From Acidimicrobiales bacterium MED-G01 (GTDB lineage Bacteria; Actinomycetota; Acidimicrobiia; Acidimicrobiales; Poriferisodalaceae): a DNA stretch of 64,000 nt. Positions 45,794 through 54,171 of the stretch are shown in pieces (within the stretch, counting starts at the first letter, position 1; every line of letters begins with the position of its first letter). The DNA is taken from positions 1-64,000 of the forward strand of contig NTLA01000005.1 in NCBI GenBank assembly GCA_002457435.1, in the 5' to 3' direction. The translations under genes were made by a program, and so were the position numbers. The notes below the pieces were generated by a model, which was not told the origin of the DNA, made no database searches, and saw nothing but the letters and a program-made list of their open reading frames with translations.

Positions 45794-46993
45794 GTGCCCC
45801 TCCCCCAGACCATATTGATCAGAGTCACTGGCCAAGATCGGCCGGGTATAACTACTGAACTGCTGACTCTTCTGTCTTCCCTTGATGCGGAGTTGCAAGA
45901 TATCGAACAAGTCGTAGTCAGGCGTCAACTCACTCTGGGTTTAGCAGTCTCTGTCCCAACGGGAAAGGATTTAGTTAAGGAGGTTCTATTGTTCGGTTGG
46001 GAACGAGATTTGGATATTGATTTTGAGGTCATCGATCCCACCCCGACTCAGCACGTGAAGCGTCACGTCGTTACGGCGTTGGCCTCTGAGCTTTCTCCAA
46101 GTTCTCTGGCGCGAACCAGCGGCGCAATTACGTCGAGTGGTGCCAACATCGATCGAATTCATCGCCTCTCGCGATTTCCGGTCTGGAGTTACGAATTTCT
46201 AGTTGAAGGTGCTGACCAAGAAAAATTGCGAGCTTCGCTCATGGACGTAGCAGCACAAGAAGGCATCGACATTGCAGTTCAGCCTCATGGCTTGTCGCGA
46301 CGCTCTAGCCGCCTCGTAGTACTGGATGTCGATTCCACCCTCATTCGCAATGAGGTCATCGATTTATTGGCCGAAGAGGCAGGTCATGGGGAGGAAGTAA
46401 GCCACCTGACCGAACAGGCCATGCGAGGTGAAATTGATTACTCCGAGGCACTAAAACAAAGGGTTCAATTGTTGGCGGGCTCAGGGATCGAAATAATCAA
46501 TCGCTCTATATCGCGAATGGTGCTGACCGCAGGGGCCAGGACTTTCATTCGAACGTTGAAACGCCTCGGATACCGAGTGGCGATAATCAGTGGAGGGTTC
46601 ACTCACTTCACAGACGAGTTAGCCAAAGAACTGGGTATTGACCATTCTTACGCCAACAAACTCGAAGTTGTTGATGGTGTCATAACCGGGCGAATTGAAG
46701 GGAACGTTATTGATCCCGCGGCCAAGGCAGCGCTCCTCGAAAGTATCGCACTCGATGAGGGGATCCCTTTGGAACAAACTGTCGCAATTGGCGATGGGGC
46801 TAATGACCTGCCGATGTTGCAAAAGGCAGGGTTAGGGATCGCATTCAACGCTAAACCTGTATTGGCAGGGGCGGCTGACACTTCTCTCAATGTTCCGTAT
46901 CTAGATGCAATTCTGTTCATGCTCGGTGTCAGTCGAGAAGAAGTTGAGGCCGCAGATGCTTCTGACCTAAAAGCGCAACGTCGTATCGCCTAG
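45794..46993 (+). CDS. serB: phosphoserine phosphatase with N-terminal ACT domains
   Basis: A 399-residue protein. Residues about 4-165 form two ACT-like regulatory domains (TGQDRPGITTELL is the first) and the rest is the HAD phosphatase: DVDST at 178-182 (nucleophile Asp178, acid Asp180), ISGGFTHF with the second HAD motif, and GDGANDLPML. This is the layout of mycobacterial SerB2, which makes serine and is feedback-regulated by it. The start is a GTG at 45794 with no clear ribosome site. It precedes the glycine-cleavage genes, placing serine and glycine metabolism together. Confidence 0.93.
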   Translation: MPLPQTILIRVTGQDRPGITTELLTLLSSLDAELQDIEQVVVRRQLTLGLAVSVPTGKDLVKEVLLFGWERDLDIDFEVIDPTPTQHVKRHVVTALASELSPSSLARTSGAITSSGANIDRIHRLSRFPVWSYEFLVEGADQEKLRASLMDVAAQEGIDIAVQPHGLSRRSSRLVVLDVDSTLIRNEVIDLLAEEAGHGEEVSHLTEQAMRGEIDYSEALKQRVQLLAGSGIEIINRSISRMVLTAGARTFIRTLKRLGYRVAIISGGFTHFTDELAKELGIDHSYANKLEVVDGVITGRIEGNVIDPAAKAALLESIALDEGIPLEQTVAIGDGANDLPMLQKAGLGIAFNAKPVLAGAADTSLNVPYLDAILFMLGVSREEVEAADASDLKAQRRIA

Positions 46994-47025
46994 CTCGCAG
47001 TTCCGCTGTGTGGGACACTGCAGGC

Positions 47026-47778
47026 ATGAATGACACCGACAGTTCCTTAGTGATTCGAACCGATCGTGATGGGGTATCTACTCTCACTCTGAACCGACCC
47101 GAAGCACTCAATGCCTTGAGTCCTTTGCTTTTTGAGCGGCTCCGATCACTACTATCCGACATTGCTGATTCACCAAATGAAACCGGTGTAGTGATCCTGA
47201 CCGGAGCCGGACGGTCCTTCTCTGCCGGAAATGATCTCAAGGCGATCGAAAAGGGTGCAAGGGTGACCAACCCATACCAACAGGCGGAAACACTTGACTT
47301 CATCGAACACATGCCCCAACCGGTGATCGCTTCGGTGCGAGGTCATTGCTATACAGGCGCCTTGGAGCTCGCCTTATCATGCGATTTGCTCATTTGTGCT
47401 GACGATGCTCGTTTCTCTGACACTCACGGGAAATGGGGCATGGTTCCGACGTGGGGAATGACCAATCGCTTGCCAGAGCGAGTTGGCCCTTTGGTTGCAC
47501 GCGACATCATGTACAGCGGACGAGTCGTCGAAGGAGTCGAGGCAACTCAAATTGGTCTCGCTAATCGGTGCGTACCTGAAGCCGAACTTGAAACCACTAC
47601 TCATGATTGGGCCGAAACTATTGCAACAAATTCGTGGCACACATTGCGAGAAGAAAAAAAACAGATGCGGCTACTGGCTGGAATGACCAGAGAAGATGGT
47701 CTCAAATGGGCGAGAGAAAAAGGCCCTGGCGTCGCCCCTGACATGATCGAGCGAATTCAAGAAGGCTTCAAACGCTGA
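47026..47778 (+). CDS. enoyl-CoA hydratase/isomerase family protein
   Basis: A 250-residue crotonase. GAGRSFSAGNDLKAIEKGARV (about 59-79) and SVRGHCYTGALELALSCDLLICA hold the oxyanion hole. The start is given as the ATG at 47026; the frame also allows a GTG at 47008. It ends 32 bases before the selenocysteine-type arsC. A functional link between the two is not obvious. Confidence 0.9.
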   Translation: MNDTDSSLVIRTDRDGVSTLTLNRPEALNALSPLLFERLRSLLSDIADSPNETGVVILTGAGRSFSAGNDLKAIEKGARVTNPYQQAETLDFIEHMPQPVIASVRGHCYTGALELALSCDLLICADDARFSDTHGKWGMVPTWGMTNRLPERVGPLVARDIMYSGRVVEGVEATQIGLANRCVPEAELETTTHDWAETIATNSWHTLREEKKQMRLLAGMTREDGLKWAREKGPGVAPDMIERIQEGFKR

Positions 47779-47810
47779 TACGGTCCTATCTGAACTGTTG
47801 AGGAGCACCA

Positions 47811-48167
47811 ATGCCCAAAGTCACCATTTACCACAACCCTCATTGAGGGTCGTCCAAAAATGCCTTAGCGGTCGCTGAGGAGGAAAACGTTGATGCAAAT
47901 GTCGTCCTCTACATGAAGTCCCCGCCAGATCGCGAGACTTTGGAACACATCACCTCAGTCCTAGAAGACCCAGTAGAGGACCTAGTGCGCAAGGACTCGA
48001 AATTCAAAGCACTGGGGCTCGACCCCGATGACTATGTGGATAACCCCAAAGCCGTCGTGGAACTCCTACTTGAACGGAAAGCTTTGATGCAGCGCCCAGT
48101 TCTCGTTAGGTCCGATAACGCGATAATTGGTCGCCCAAAAGACCGAATAGCAGGTTTTCTCAAGTAG
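47811..48167 (+). CDS. arsC: arsenate reductase (ArsC family) with selenocysteine in place of the catalytic cysteine
   Basis: Read from the ATG at 47811 (GAGGAG just upstream), the frame gives MPKVTIYHNPH, then UGA (47844-47846, codon 12), then GSSKNALAVAEEEN and so on to a TAG ending at 48167: 118 residues. It aligns end to end with E. coli ArsC (shared ITIYHNP and LGL motifs). The UGA sits exactly on the catalytic Cys12, and the three arginines that bind the oxyanion are present as Arg60, Arg95 and Arg108 (E. coli 60, 94 and 107). That is decisive for a readthrough selenocysteine over a nonsense mutation, and a SECIS-type hairpin follows. A gene finder would report only the fragment from 47913. 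Reduces arsenate with a thiol partner; other oxyanions are possible. Confidence 0.85.
47863..47880 (+). promoter_or_regulatory. SECIS hairpin of arsC
   Basis: CCUUAGC (47863-47869) pairs with GCUGAGG (47874-47880) in a 7-bp stem (one G-U pair) around the loop GGUC (47870-47873). The loop starts 23 nt after the UGA at 47844-47846. Bacterial SECIS elements sit within the coding region directly after the UGA and need a G near the start of the loop; the E. coli fdhF SECIS has the same GGUC in its loop. This is what SelB would bind to deliver Sec-tRNA. Confidence 0.75.
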
Positions 48168-48217
48168 TTGCTCTCAACGTATCGCCGCAATCGCAAGTGA
48201 TCACACCCTTGCGAGTA

Positions 48218-48236
48218 CGCCACGATTAAGGTGGCG
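48218..48236. terminator. short hairpin between arsC and the glycine riboswitch (possible terminator)
   Basis: CGCCAC (48218-48223) and GTGGCG (48231-48236) form a perfect 6-bp stem with a 7-base loop (GATTAAG), between the end of arsC and the glycine riboswitch. It lacks the T run of a canonical intrinsic terminator. It could separate the arsC transcript from the gcv transcript, or be part of the riboswitch leader. Confidence 0.3.
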
Positions 48237-48244
48237 GTTGCTGC

Positions 48245-48440
48245 CAACGCCCAGTGGGAGAGTCTGGTCAACAGCTATTTCAGTTGATCGGCGCCGAAGG
48301 AGCAACCGCCCCGGGAAACTCTCAGGCCTCCGGACCGCAGGGAAGAAGCAACGCTGGAAAGAGAGCCGGCTTCGGCTGGCTCCACCGAAGGGGAAAACTG
48401 CGCATAGCGGCCAATCTCTCAGGTTCCGAGACAGCGCGGG
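48245..48440 (+). promoter_or_regulatory. tandem glycine riboswitch (two aptamers) controlling gcvT-gcvP
   Basis: The roughly 300-base gap between arsC and gcvT holds two consecutive glycine aptamers. The first runs about 48250-48341 with GGGAGAG, GCCGAAGGAGCAA and AACTCTCAGG. The second runs about 48350-48435 with GGAAAGAGAGCC, CACCGAAGGGGAAAA and AATCTCTCAGGTTCC. These CCGAAGG and CTCTCAGG cores are the conserved elements of the glycine riboswitch. The second aptamer ends about 35 bases before the gcvT ATG. Glycine binding would switch on glycine cleavage. I could not see a clear terminator or RBS sequestering stem, so whether it controls transcription or translation is open. Confidence 0.92.
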
Positions 48441-48469
48441 GCGTCAAACTCGACGCGGGCTAGTGAGTT

Positions 48470-49603
48470 ATGAGCGAACCTTCCGAAACTCGAACATCCA
48501 AACGGTCACCACTGCATTCCCTTCACCGTGACCGCGGAGCGAAATTTGCCCCATTCGCTGGTTTTGAACTACCTCTCAGTTTCGACGGCACCCTCGGCGA
48601 GCATCTAGCCACGCGTTCCTCCGCAGGGCTGTTCGATGTCAGCCATATGGGAATCGTTGATCTCGTTCCCAAACCAGGGATCTCGCTGCCTGAAGTCATC
48701 GATTCGCTGGAACTTGTCACACCCGCCTCCATTCAAGACCTCGAAGTGGATCGTCTTCGGTACGCGCTCTTAACCAATAACCAAGGAGGTGTTATCGATG
48801 ATCTCATCGTTTCTCGAGGCAACACCCAACTTCGATTGGTTTTAAACGCCTCACGAGTAGAGAATGATCTTCGCTGCATTGAAGCAGCTCTTGGCGATTA
48901 CACGGAAATCCATATTCGACAGGACCTCGCTCAAGTGGCACTCCAAGGGCCAGAAGCGGTGACAGTCCTGTCGGGCTTCGACCCGTCAATCGCAGATCTG
49001 ACCTTCATGACTTCGGGTCAATTCTCAATCGACGGAATTCAATGTTCTATCAGCCGCAGCGGTTATACCGGAGAAGACGGCTTCGAACTAATCGTTCCTG
49101 CTGATGATGCTGTGAAGCTCGCAGAAATGCTCCTTCTTGACGAGACCGTCAGCCCCTGTGGTCTAGGGGCCAGGGATAGTCTGCGGCTTGAAGCCGGACT
49201 GTGCCTTTACGGCCACGAACTGGATGAAACGATTACTCCGGTGGAGGCTCGTCTTGGGTGGACAATCCCCCGCCGACGACGCGACGAGCCTACTTTTGCC
49301 GGCGCCGAGGTCATACTTGCTCAATTCGCAGGTGGCACTAACCGAACTCGGGTAGGAATTTCCTCTCTAACTAAGCGGCCGATCCGAGACGGGACAAAAC
49401 TACGAACTGACAAAGACCTAGAGGTCGGAGTTGTCACTAGCGGGGGCTTCGGACCCACCTGTGATCGACCGGTTGCCATGGGCTATGTCGATCCAACGAT
49501 CTCGGACTCTAAAAGCACTTTGCTTGCTGAAGTGCGAGGCAAAGAGGTCCCTTGCCAAATCAGCGCTTTGCCATTCGTTCCTCACAACTACAGCCGAAAT
49601 TGA
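48470..49603 (+). CDS. gcvT: glycine cleavage system T protein (aminomethyltransferase)
   Basis: A 377-residue protein with the T-protein fold: LHSLHRDRGAKFAPFAGFELPLSFDG at the N terminus, SAGLFDVSHMGI (about 50-60), YALLTNNQGGVIDDLIV (the folate region with Asp), SRSGYTGEDGFELIV and GLGARDSLRLEAGLCLYGHEL. It passes the aminomethyl carbon from the H protein lipoyl arm to tetrahydrofolate. It lies directly behind the glycine riboswitch and 9 bases before gcvP. gcvH is not adjacent, which is less usual. Confidence 0.96.
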   Translation: MSEPSETRTSKRSPLHSLHRDRGAKFAPFAGFELPLSFDGTLGEHLATRSSAGLFDVSHMGIVDLVPKPGISLPEVIDSLELVTPASIQDLEVDRLRYALLTNNQGGVIDDLIVSRGNTQLRLVLNASRVENDLRCIEAALGDYTEIHIRQDLAQVALQGPEAVTVLSGFDPSIADLTFMTSGQFSIDGIQCSISRSGYTGEDGFELIVPADDAVKLAEMLLLDETVSPCGLGARDSLRLEAGLCLYGHELDETITPVEARLGWTIPRRRRDEPTFAGAEVILAQFAGGTNRTRVGISSLTKRPIRDGTKLRTDKDLEVGVVTSGGFGPTCDRPVAMGYVDPTISDSKSTLLAEVRGKEVPCQISALPFVPHNYSRN

Positions 49604-49612
49604 GACTCACAC

Positions 49613-52468
49613 ATGCAAGAACTTAACCCTCAACCCGATTTTCTCGCCCGGCACCTTGGTCCAAGCGATGACGAAATAGCTTTGATGCTCTCAGCTACCG
49701 GTTATCTCAGCCTCGAGGATCTGTGCACTGCCGTTGTCCCAGCTGCAATCCGCACACACGAACCACTTGATCTTCCGAATCCCCTCACCGAGGTTGATGC
49801 CATTGCTCAAATTCAGCGAAAAGCGAATTTGAACCAGCCAATGAAATCATTAATAGGGCTGGGCTACCACAACACAGTGACGCCCACTGTGGTGGTCCGT
49901 CGAGTCCTTGAGAACCCTGGTTGGTACACCGCTTACACGCCCTACCAACCAGAAATAAGCCAAGGCAGACTGGAAGCTCTTCTCAACTACCAAACACTGG
50001 TTTGTGACCTTACCGGGATGGAGATATCTAATAGTTCGTTGCTGGATGAGAGCACTGCTGCAGCTGAGGCGATGACCATGGCTAGGCGGTTAACAAAAAC
50101 TACAGGGGAAAAATTCTTTGTCGATTCGGACTGTTACCCACAAACCATCGATGTGGTCCGAACTCGTGCCGAAGCCTTAGGCATAGACATACAGGTGGGC
50201 GATGCTTGGCAAGATCTCGATCCTGCCGATTGCTACGGAGTTTTGGTCCAATACCCCGGCTCTTCAGGTGACATTCGCGATATCAGCCACATCGCGGAAG
50301 CGATCCACGGAAATGATGGAATTCTTTGTGTCGCTTCTGATCTCTTGGCCCTCTGCCTTCTGACCCCGCCCGGAGAATTAGGGGCTGATTTAGTCGTAGG
50401 AACTTCGCAACGTTTCGGTGTTCCACTTGGCTTTGGGGGTCCTCACGCTGGGTACCTCGCTGCCCGAGAAGACCATAAACGAGCTCTCCCAGGGCGGTTA
50501 GTTGGTGTCTCGCTCGACAGTGAAGGTCGCCCGGCAACACGGTTGGCACTGCAAACTCGAGAGCAACATATCCGCCGCGAAAAAGCGACGAGCAATATAT
50601 GCACAGCTCAGGTTTTACTTGCAGTCATTGCATCTATGTACGCCGTTTACCATGGTCCTGATGGCCTAAAGGAGATCGCTCAACGGGTCCACAGCCTCAC
50701 TTCCGCCCTCGCCACAAAACTTGAATCTGCTGGGTTCACTGTTTCCAATCAAGCATTCTTCGACACTCTCACCATTCAGGTTCAGGGTGAGGCAGCAGGA
50801 GTCCTGCAACGCGCTCTCGCAGAGGGAATAAATATTCGGTTCCTTGACTCAGATAGCGTCGCTGTGACCTTCGACGAAACCTGCGATGAGGCGACCCTTG
50901 ATCAGTTAGTCCGGGCATTCTTAAACGACAGCGAAAGCTCACAAACCTTTGTCACCCAAAAAGGAATACCCGAGCATCTAAGCCGTTCTTCCAGCTACCT
51001 AGATCATCCAGTTTTTAATATCTACCGTTCAGAGACCGAAATGCTCCGATACATCCGACGACTTTCTGACAAGGACATAGCTTTGGACCGCAGCATGATT
51101 CCTCTCGGTAGTTGCACAATGAAACTTAATGCCGCGAGTGAAATGGAACCGATTACTTGGCCAGAGTTCGCGGACATCCATCCGTTCGCACCTCTGGACC
51201 AAGCAAAGGGTTATATGGAACTCATTGAGGAACTAAGCGACTGGCTACTCGCGTGCACTGGATATGACAAAATTTCGCTACAACCTAATGCTGGCTCGCA
51301 AGGAGAGTTCGCTGGCCTCTTAGCCATTAAGCGTTACCACGAGTCCAGAGGGGAAGACCAACGAGACGTGTGCCTCATTCCTTCCTCAGCTCATGGGACT
51401 AATGCTGCTTCAGCGGTTATGGCAGGACTCAAAGTCATAGTTGTCGAATGCGATCATGACGGCGATATTGATCTCAACGACCTGCAAATGAAAGTTGCCA
51501 AATATGAAGATGTTCTTGCCGGGATAATGGTCACATACCCGTCGACACATGGGGTATTCGAAGAAGGGATAGTTGAGATCTGCCGAACAATCCACCAAGC
51601 CGGCGGCCAGGTCTACGTTGACGGAGCAAACTTAAATGCCCTAGTCGGACTCGCCGCACCTGGACAGTTCGGGGCTGACGTAAGCCACCTCAACCTTCAT
51701 AAAACCTTCTGCATTCCTCACGGCGGAGGTGGTCCGGGTATAGGTCCGGTCGCGGTAAGAGAGCATTTAGCTCCGTTCTTACCCAATCACCCGCTGGTCC
51801 CCGAGGCGGGGCCAGCAACCGGAAGTGGAGCCATAGCTGCAGCCCCCTGGGGGTCTGCAGGAATCCTGCCTATTCCCTGGATGTATGTAGCGATGATGGG
51901 AGCCGAGGGTTTAAAGCGCGCCACGGCAGTCGCTATTTTGAATGCTAACTACATCGCACTTCGGCTGGACGACAGCTATCCAGTTCTATATCGAGGGCAA
52001 AACGGATTAGTGGCCCATGAATGCATCTTGGACCTGAGACAGTTATCAGAGGTCGTAACCGTTGAAGACATAGCGAAGAGGCTGATCGACTATGGATTTC
52101 ATGCGCCAACGATGTCTTTCCCAGTGCCGGGCACATTGATGGTTGAGCCAACCGAAAGTGAGTCCAAACAGGAGATCGACCGCTTTTGCGATGCCATGAT
52201 CGAAATCAGGAAAGAAATTAGGCGAATCGAATCTGGTGAATGGCCTGCCGATGACAATCCTCTTGTGAATGCCCCGCACCCAGCTGAAGATCTATTAAAA
52301 GACGATTGGCATCATCCGTACACGCGACGAGAAGCCGCCTTCCCGCTCTCTTCCAGCTCTGGGGACAAGTACTGGCCGCCTGTAAGCAGAATTGATGGTG
52401 CTCACGGTGACAGGAATCTGGTGTGTAACTGCCCAAGTCCACGTTCCTTCGAAGATCTGCCGAGCTAA
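49613..52468 (+). CDS. gcvP: glycine dehydrogenase (decarboxylating), P protein
   Basis: A 951-residue single-chain P protein, normal for the one-gene form. The PLP lysine is Lys697 in the [17 protein letters not shown] motif, and the N-terminal MIGLGYHNT-type segment appears as [15 protein letters not shown]. It decarboxylates glycine and loads the aminomethyl group on the H protein lipoate. It follows gcvT at 9 bases, under the shared riboswitch. Together with serB just upstream this suggests tuning of serine/glycine and one-carbon supply. Confidence 0.97.
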   Translation: MQELNPQPDFLARHLGPSDDEIALMLSATGYLSLEDLCTAVVPAAIRTHEPLDLPNPLTEVDAIAQIQRKANLNQPMKSLIGLGYHNTVTPTVVVRRVLENPGWYTAYTPYQPEISQGRLEALLNYQTLVCDLTGMEISNSSLLDESTAAAEAMTMARRLTKTTGEKFFVDSDCYPQTIDVVRTRAEALGIDIQVGDAWQDLDPADCYGVLVQYPGSSGDIRDISHIAEAIHGNDGILCVASDLLALCLLTPPGELGADLVVGTSQRFGVPLGFGGPHAGYLAAREDHKRALPGRLVGVSLDSEGRPATRLALQTREQHIRREKATSNICTAQVLLAVIASMYAVYHGPDGLKEIAQRVHSLTSALATKLESAGFTVSNQAFFDTLTIQVQGEAAGVLQRALAEGINIRFLDSDSVAVTFDETCDEATLDQLVRAFLNDSESSQTFVTQKGIPEHLSRSSSYLDHPVFNIYRSETEMLRYIRRLSDKDIALDRSMIPLGSCTMKLNAASEMEPITWPEFADIHPFAPLDQAKGYMELIEELSDWLLACTGYDKISLQPNAGSQGEFAGLLAIKRYHESRGEDQRDVCLIPSSAHGTNAASAVMAGLKVIVVECDHDGDIDLNDLQMKVAKYEDVLAGIMVTYPSTHGVFEEGIVEICRTIHQAGGQVYVDGANLNALVGLAAPGQFGADVSHLNLHKTFCIPHGGGGPGIGPVAVREHLAPFLPNHPLVPEAGPATGSGAIAAAPWGSAGILPIPWMYVAMMGAEGLKRATAVAILNANYIALRLDDSYPVLYRGQNGLVAHECILDLRQLSEVVTVEDIAKRLIDYGFHAPTMSFPVPGTLMVEPTESESKQEIDRFCDAMIEIRKEIRRIESGEWPADDNPLVNAPHPAEDLLKDDWHHPYTRREAAFPLSSSSGDKYWPPVSRIDGAHGDRNLVCNCPSPRSFEDLPS

Positions 52469-52505
52469 ACAGCAACTATCCAAGGAGCACGACTAGCTTC
52501 GTCAC

Positions 52506-53222
52506 ATGGCTCTAACAGACCCCAACATTCTTGAGATGCCTACTTCTTCGGAGTCAGGGGCGATGCCGTGGTATCCCCACATCGTCGATTGGGTGGAAGC
52601 CGAACTGGAAGATCTGTCGGATGATCAACTGGATTTTCACGACACGTCACCCGAAAAAGAATGGATGTGGTGGTCGTGTAGAAGGCAAGTCTCCCATATC
52701 GCATGGGATGCCCTTGTGTTCAGCAAAAGGCGAGCGGGCCATCTGCTGTGGCCCGATGGTGACGTTCCCGATCCAATTAACTGGACCGAGCATCAGATGG
52801 GACCTCACAACAAATGGGACCGGGTACTCGATACAACTTTATTTTGGCAGATACCAGACATTCTGGGCCATCTTCGTTTGGGAATAGATTGGCTGACGAC
52901 GCTGGTCGAAGATCACTCGATAGACCTACTGCGATCAGAAACACAAACTGTCAGGGGTACAGCGTTCTGGAAGTATGTGATCACCACCCTCCCACGAGGG
53001 GCACACACCGATGACCCACAGGGCAGCAGTATTACCTATGATCTCGAGGGCTCCCTTTGGATGGTGTTCTACGAGATGTTGAGCCACGTTCGCTCTATTC
53101 AGCGACTCAAACTCCATCAAGGGTTGCAAACTGCTATCGAACTACCAAGAGTCGGGTATCTAAGACTTCCCCATTATTGGGGGGATACAGATGATAATGG
53201 ACCAGGGATGACGCGACTATGA
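52506..53222 (+). CDS. DinB-like four-helix protein
   Basis: A 238-residue protein with the layout of DinB/mycothiol-dependent maleylpyruvate isomerase-like proteins: an N-terminal helix with VDWVEAELEDLSDDQL, a CRRQVSHIAWDALVF segment with a candidate metal His, and a later EMLSHVRSIQRLKLH helix with a second His. Such proteins are metal-dependent S-transferases using mycothiol or bacillithiol. Assignment is from pattern only and tentative. Its stop overlaps the ATG of the nucleoside hydrolase gene (ATGA). Confidence 0.6.
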   Translation: MALTDPNILEMPTSSESGAMPWYPHIVDWVEAELEDLSDDQLDFHDTSPEKEWMWWSCRRQVSHIAWDALVFSKRRAGHLLWPDGDVPDPINWTEHQMGPHNKWDRVLDTTLFWQIPDILGHLRLGIDWLTTLVEDHSIDLLRSETQTVRGTAFWKYVITTLPRGAHTDDPQGSSITYDLEGSLWMVFYEMLSHVRSIQRLKLHQGLQTAIELPRVGYLRLPHYWGDTDDNGPGMTRL

Positions 53223-54148
53223 AACCTAAGATCATCATCGACTGCGACCCCGGACACGACGATGCTATAGCGATCATGATGGCCTGCCAGTTAACCGAAA
53301 TTCTAGGAATTACGACTGTGTCGGGTAATGCACCGCTGGATTTAACTACTGACAACGCTCTTCTGCTTACAGAACTTGTTGGTCTTAATGTTGAGGTCCA
53401 TGCAGGTGCCGAAAAACCCCTTTTGTTGCCGCCGAGGCATGCCGAAGAAGCCCATGGCAAAACAGGATTAGATGGACCATCCCGACCAAAGGTCAAACGC
53501 TCTGCCAATAGCTCCGATGCTGTGCGGTTCATTATTGACACCGTTCGCGACAATGACGACGTGTGGCTGGTGCCGATCGGGCCTCTTACGAATGTTGCTT
53601 TGGCCGTACAACAGGCACCCGACATAGTGGAGCGCGTTGCTGGCATATCGATTATGGGTGGGAGCGCAACAGTGGGCAACGTCACCGCCACGGCTGAATT
53701 CAACGTGTGGGCTGACCCCCATGCTGCGTCGATTGTTTTTAGCGCTGGTTTACAACCATTTCGAATGGCCGGACTTAATCTCACTCATAAATTCGGCATT
53801 GATGAGCAAATCATCACGGACCTGCGCGGCATCAATAACCAAGTAGCAGATTTTGCTGCTGACCTCTTCGACTTTTATCTCATGTCGTACCAGAAACGAA
53901 CTCGCGGGCAGCGGGTTCCTCTGCATGACCCATGCGCTGTTCTCGCTATAACTCACCCAGAATTATTCGAGTTCGAACTCCGGAACGTGACCGTCGAAAC
54001 CGAAGGCGTCTACACACGGGGAATGACGGTCGTCGATCAGCGAGGTTGGGGAGATCAACCACTCAACTGTGAAGTTGCTTACGAAATCGACCGTGACCGG
54101 GGAATGCAAATTTTCCTTGAGACAATGGAGACTTATACGGTGAGCTAG
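53219..54148 (+). CDS. inosine-uridine preferring nucleoside hydrolase
   Basis: A 309-residue nucleoside hydrolase. The N-terminal calcium-binding motif DCDPGHDD (8-15) is intact; VPIGPLTNVALAV and LHDPCAVLAIT are later signatures of the family. It splits ribonucleosides into base and ribose, giving purine/pyrimidine salvage. It is coupled to the DinB-like gene by a four-base overlap and ends 23 bases before selD, so selD may share its transcript. Confidence 0.95.
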   Translation: MKPKIIIDCDPGHDDAIAIMMACQLTEILGITTVSGNAPLDLTTDNALLLTELVGLNVEVHAGAEKPLLLPPRHAEEAHGKTGLDGPSRPKVKRSANSSDAVRFIIDTVRDNDDVWLVPIGPLTNVALAVQQAPDIVERVAGISIMGGSATVGNVTATAEFNVWADPHAASIVFSAGLQPFRMAGLNLTHKFGIDEQIITDLRGINNQVADFAADLFDFYLMSYQKRTRGQRVPLHDPCAVLAITHPELFEFELRNVTVETEGVYTRGMTVVDQRGWGDQPLNCEVAYEIDRDRGMQIFLETMETYTVS

Positions 54149-54171
54149 CGCTTGGGTACTACCGTGGTGGT

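Noticed and set aside
47811-47912. Possible pseudogene: arsC broken by a stop codon
   Set aside because: The only stop is UGA at the catalytic Cys position, the rest of the protein is intact, a SECIS-like hairpin follows, and selD with the same feature lies nearby.
53134-53784. 216-codon open frame on the minus strand
   Set aside because: Antisense to the nucleoside hydrolase gene, whose active-site motifs are intact; a shadow frame.
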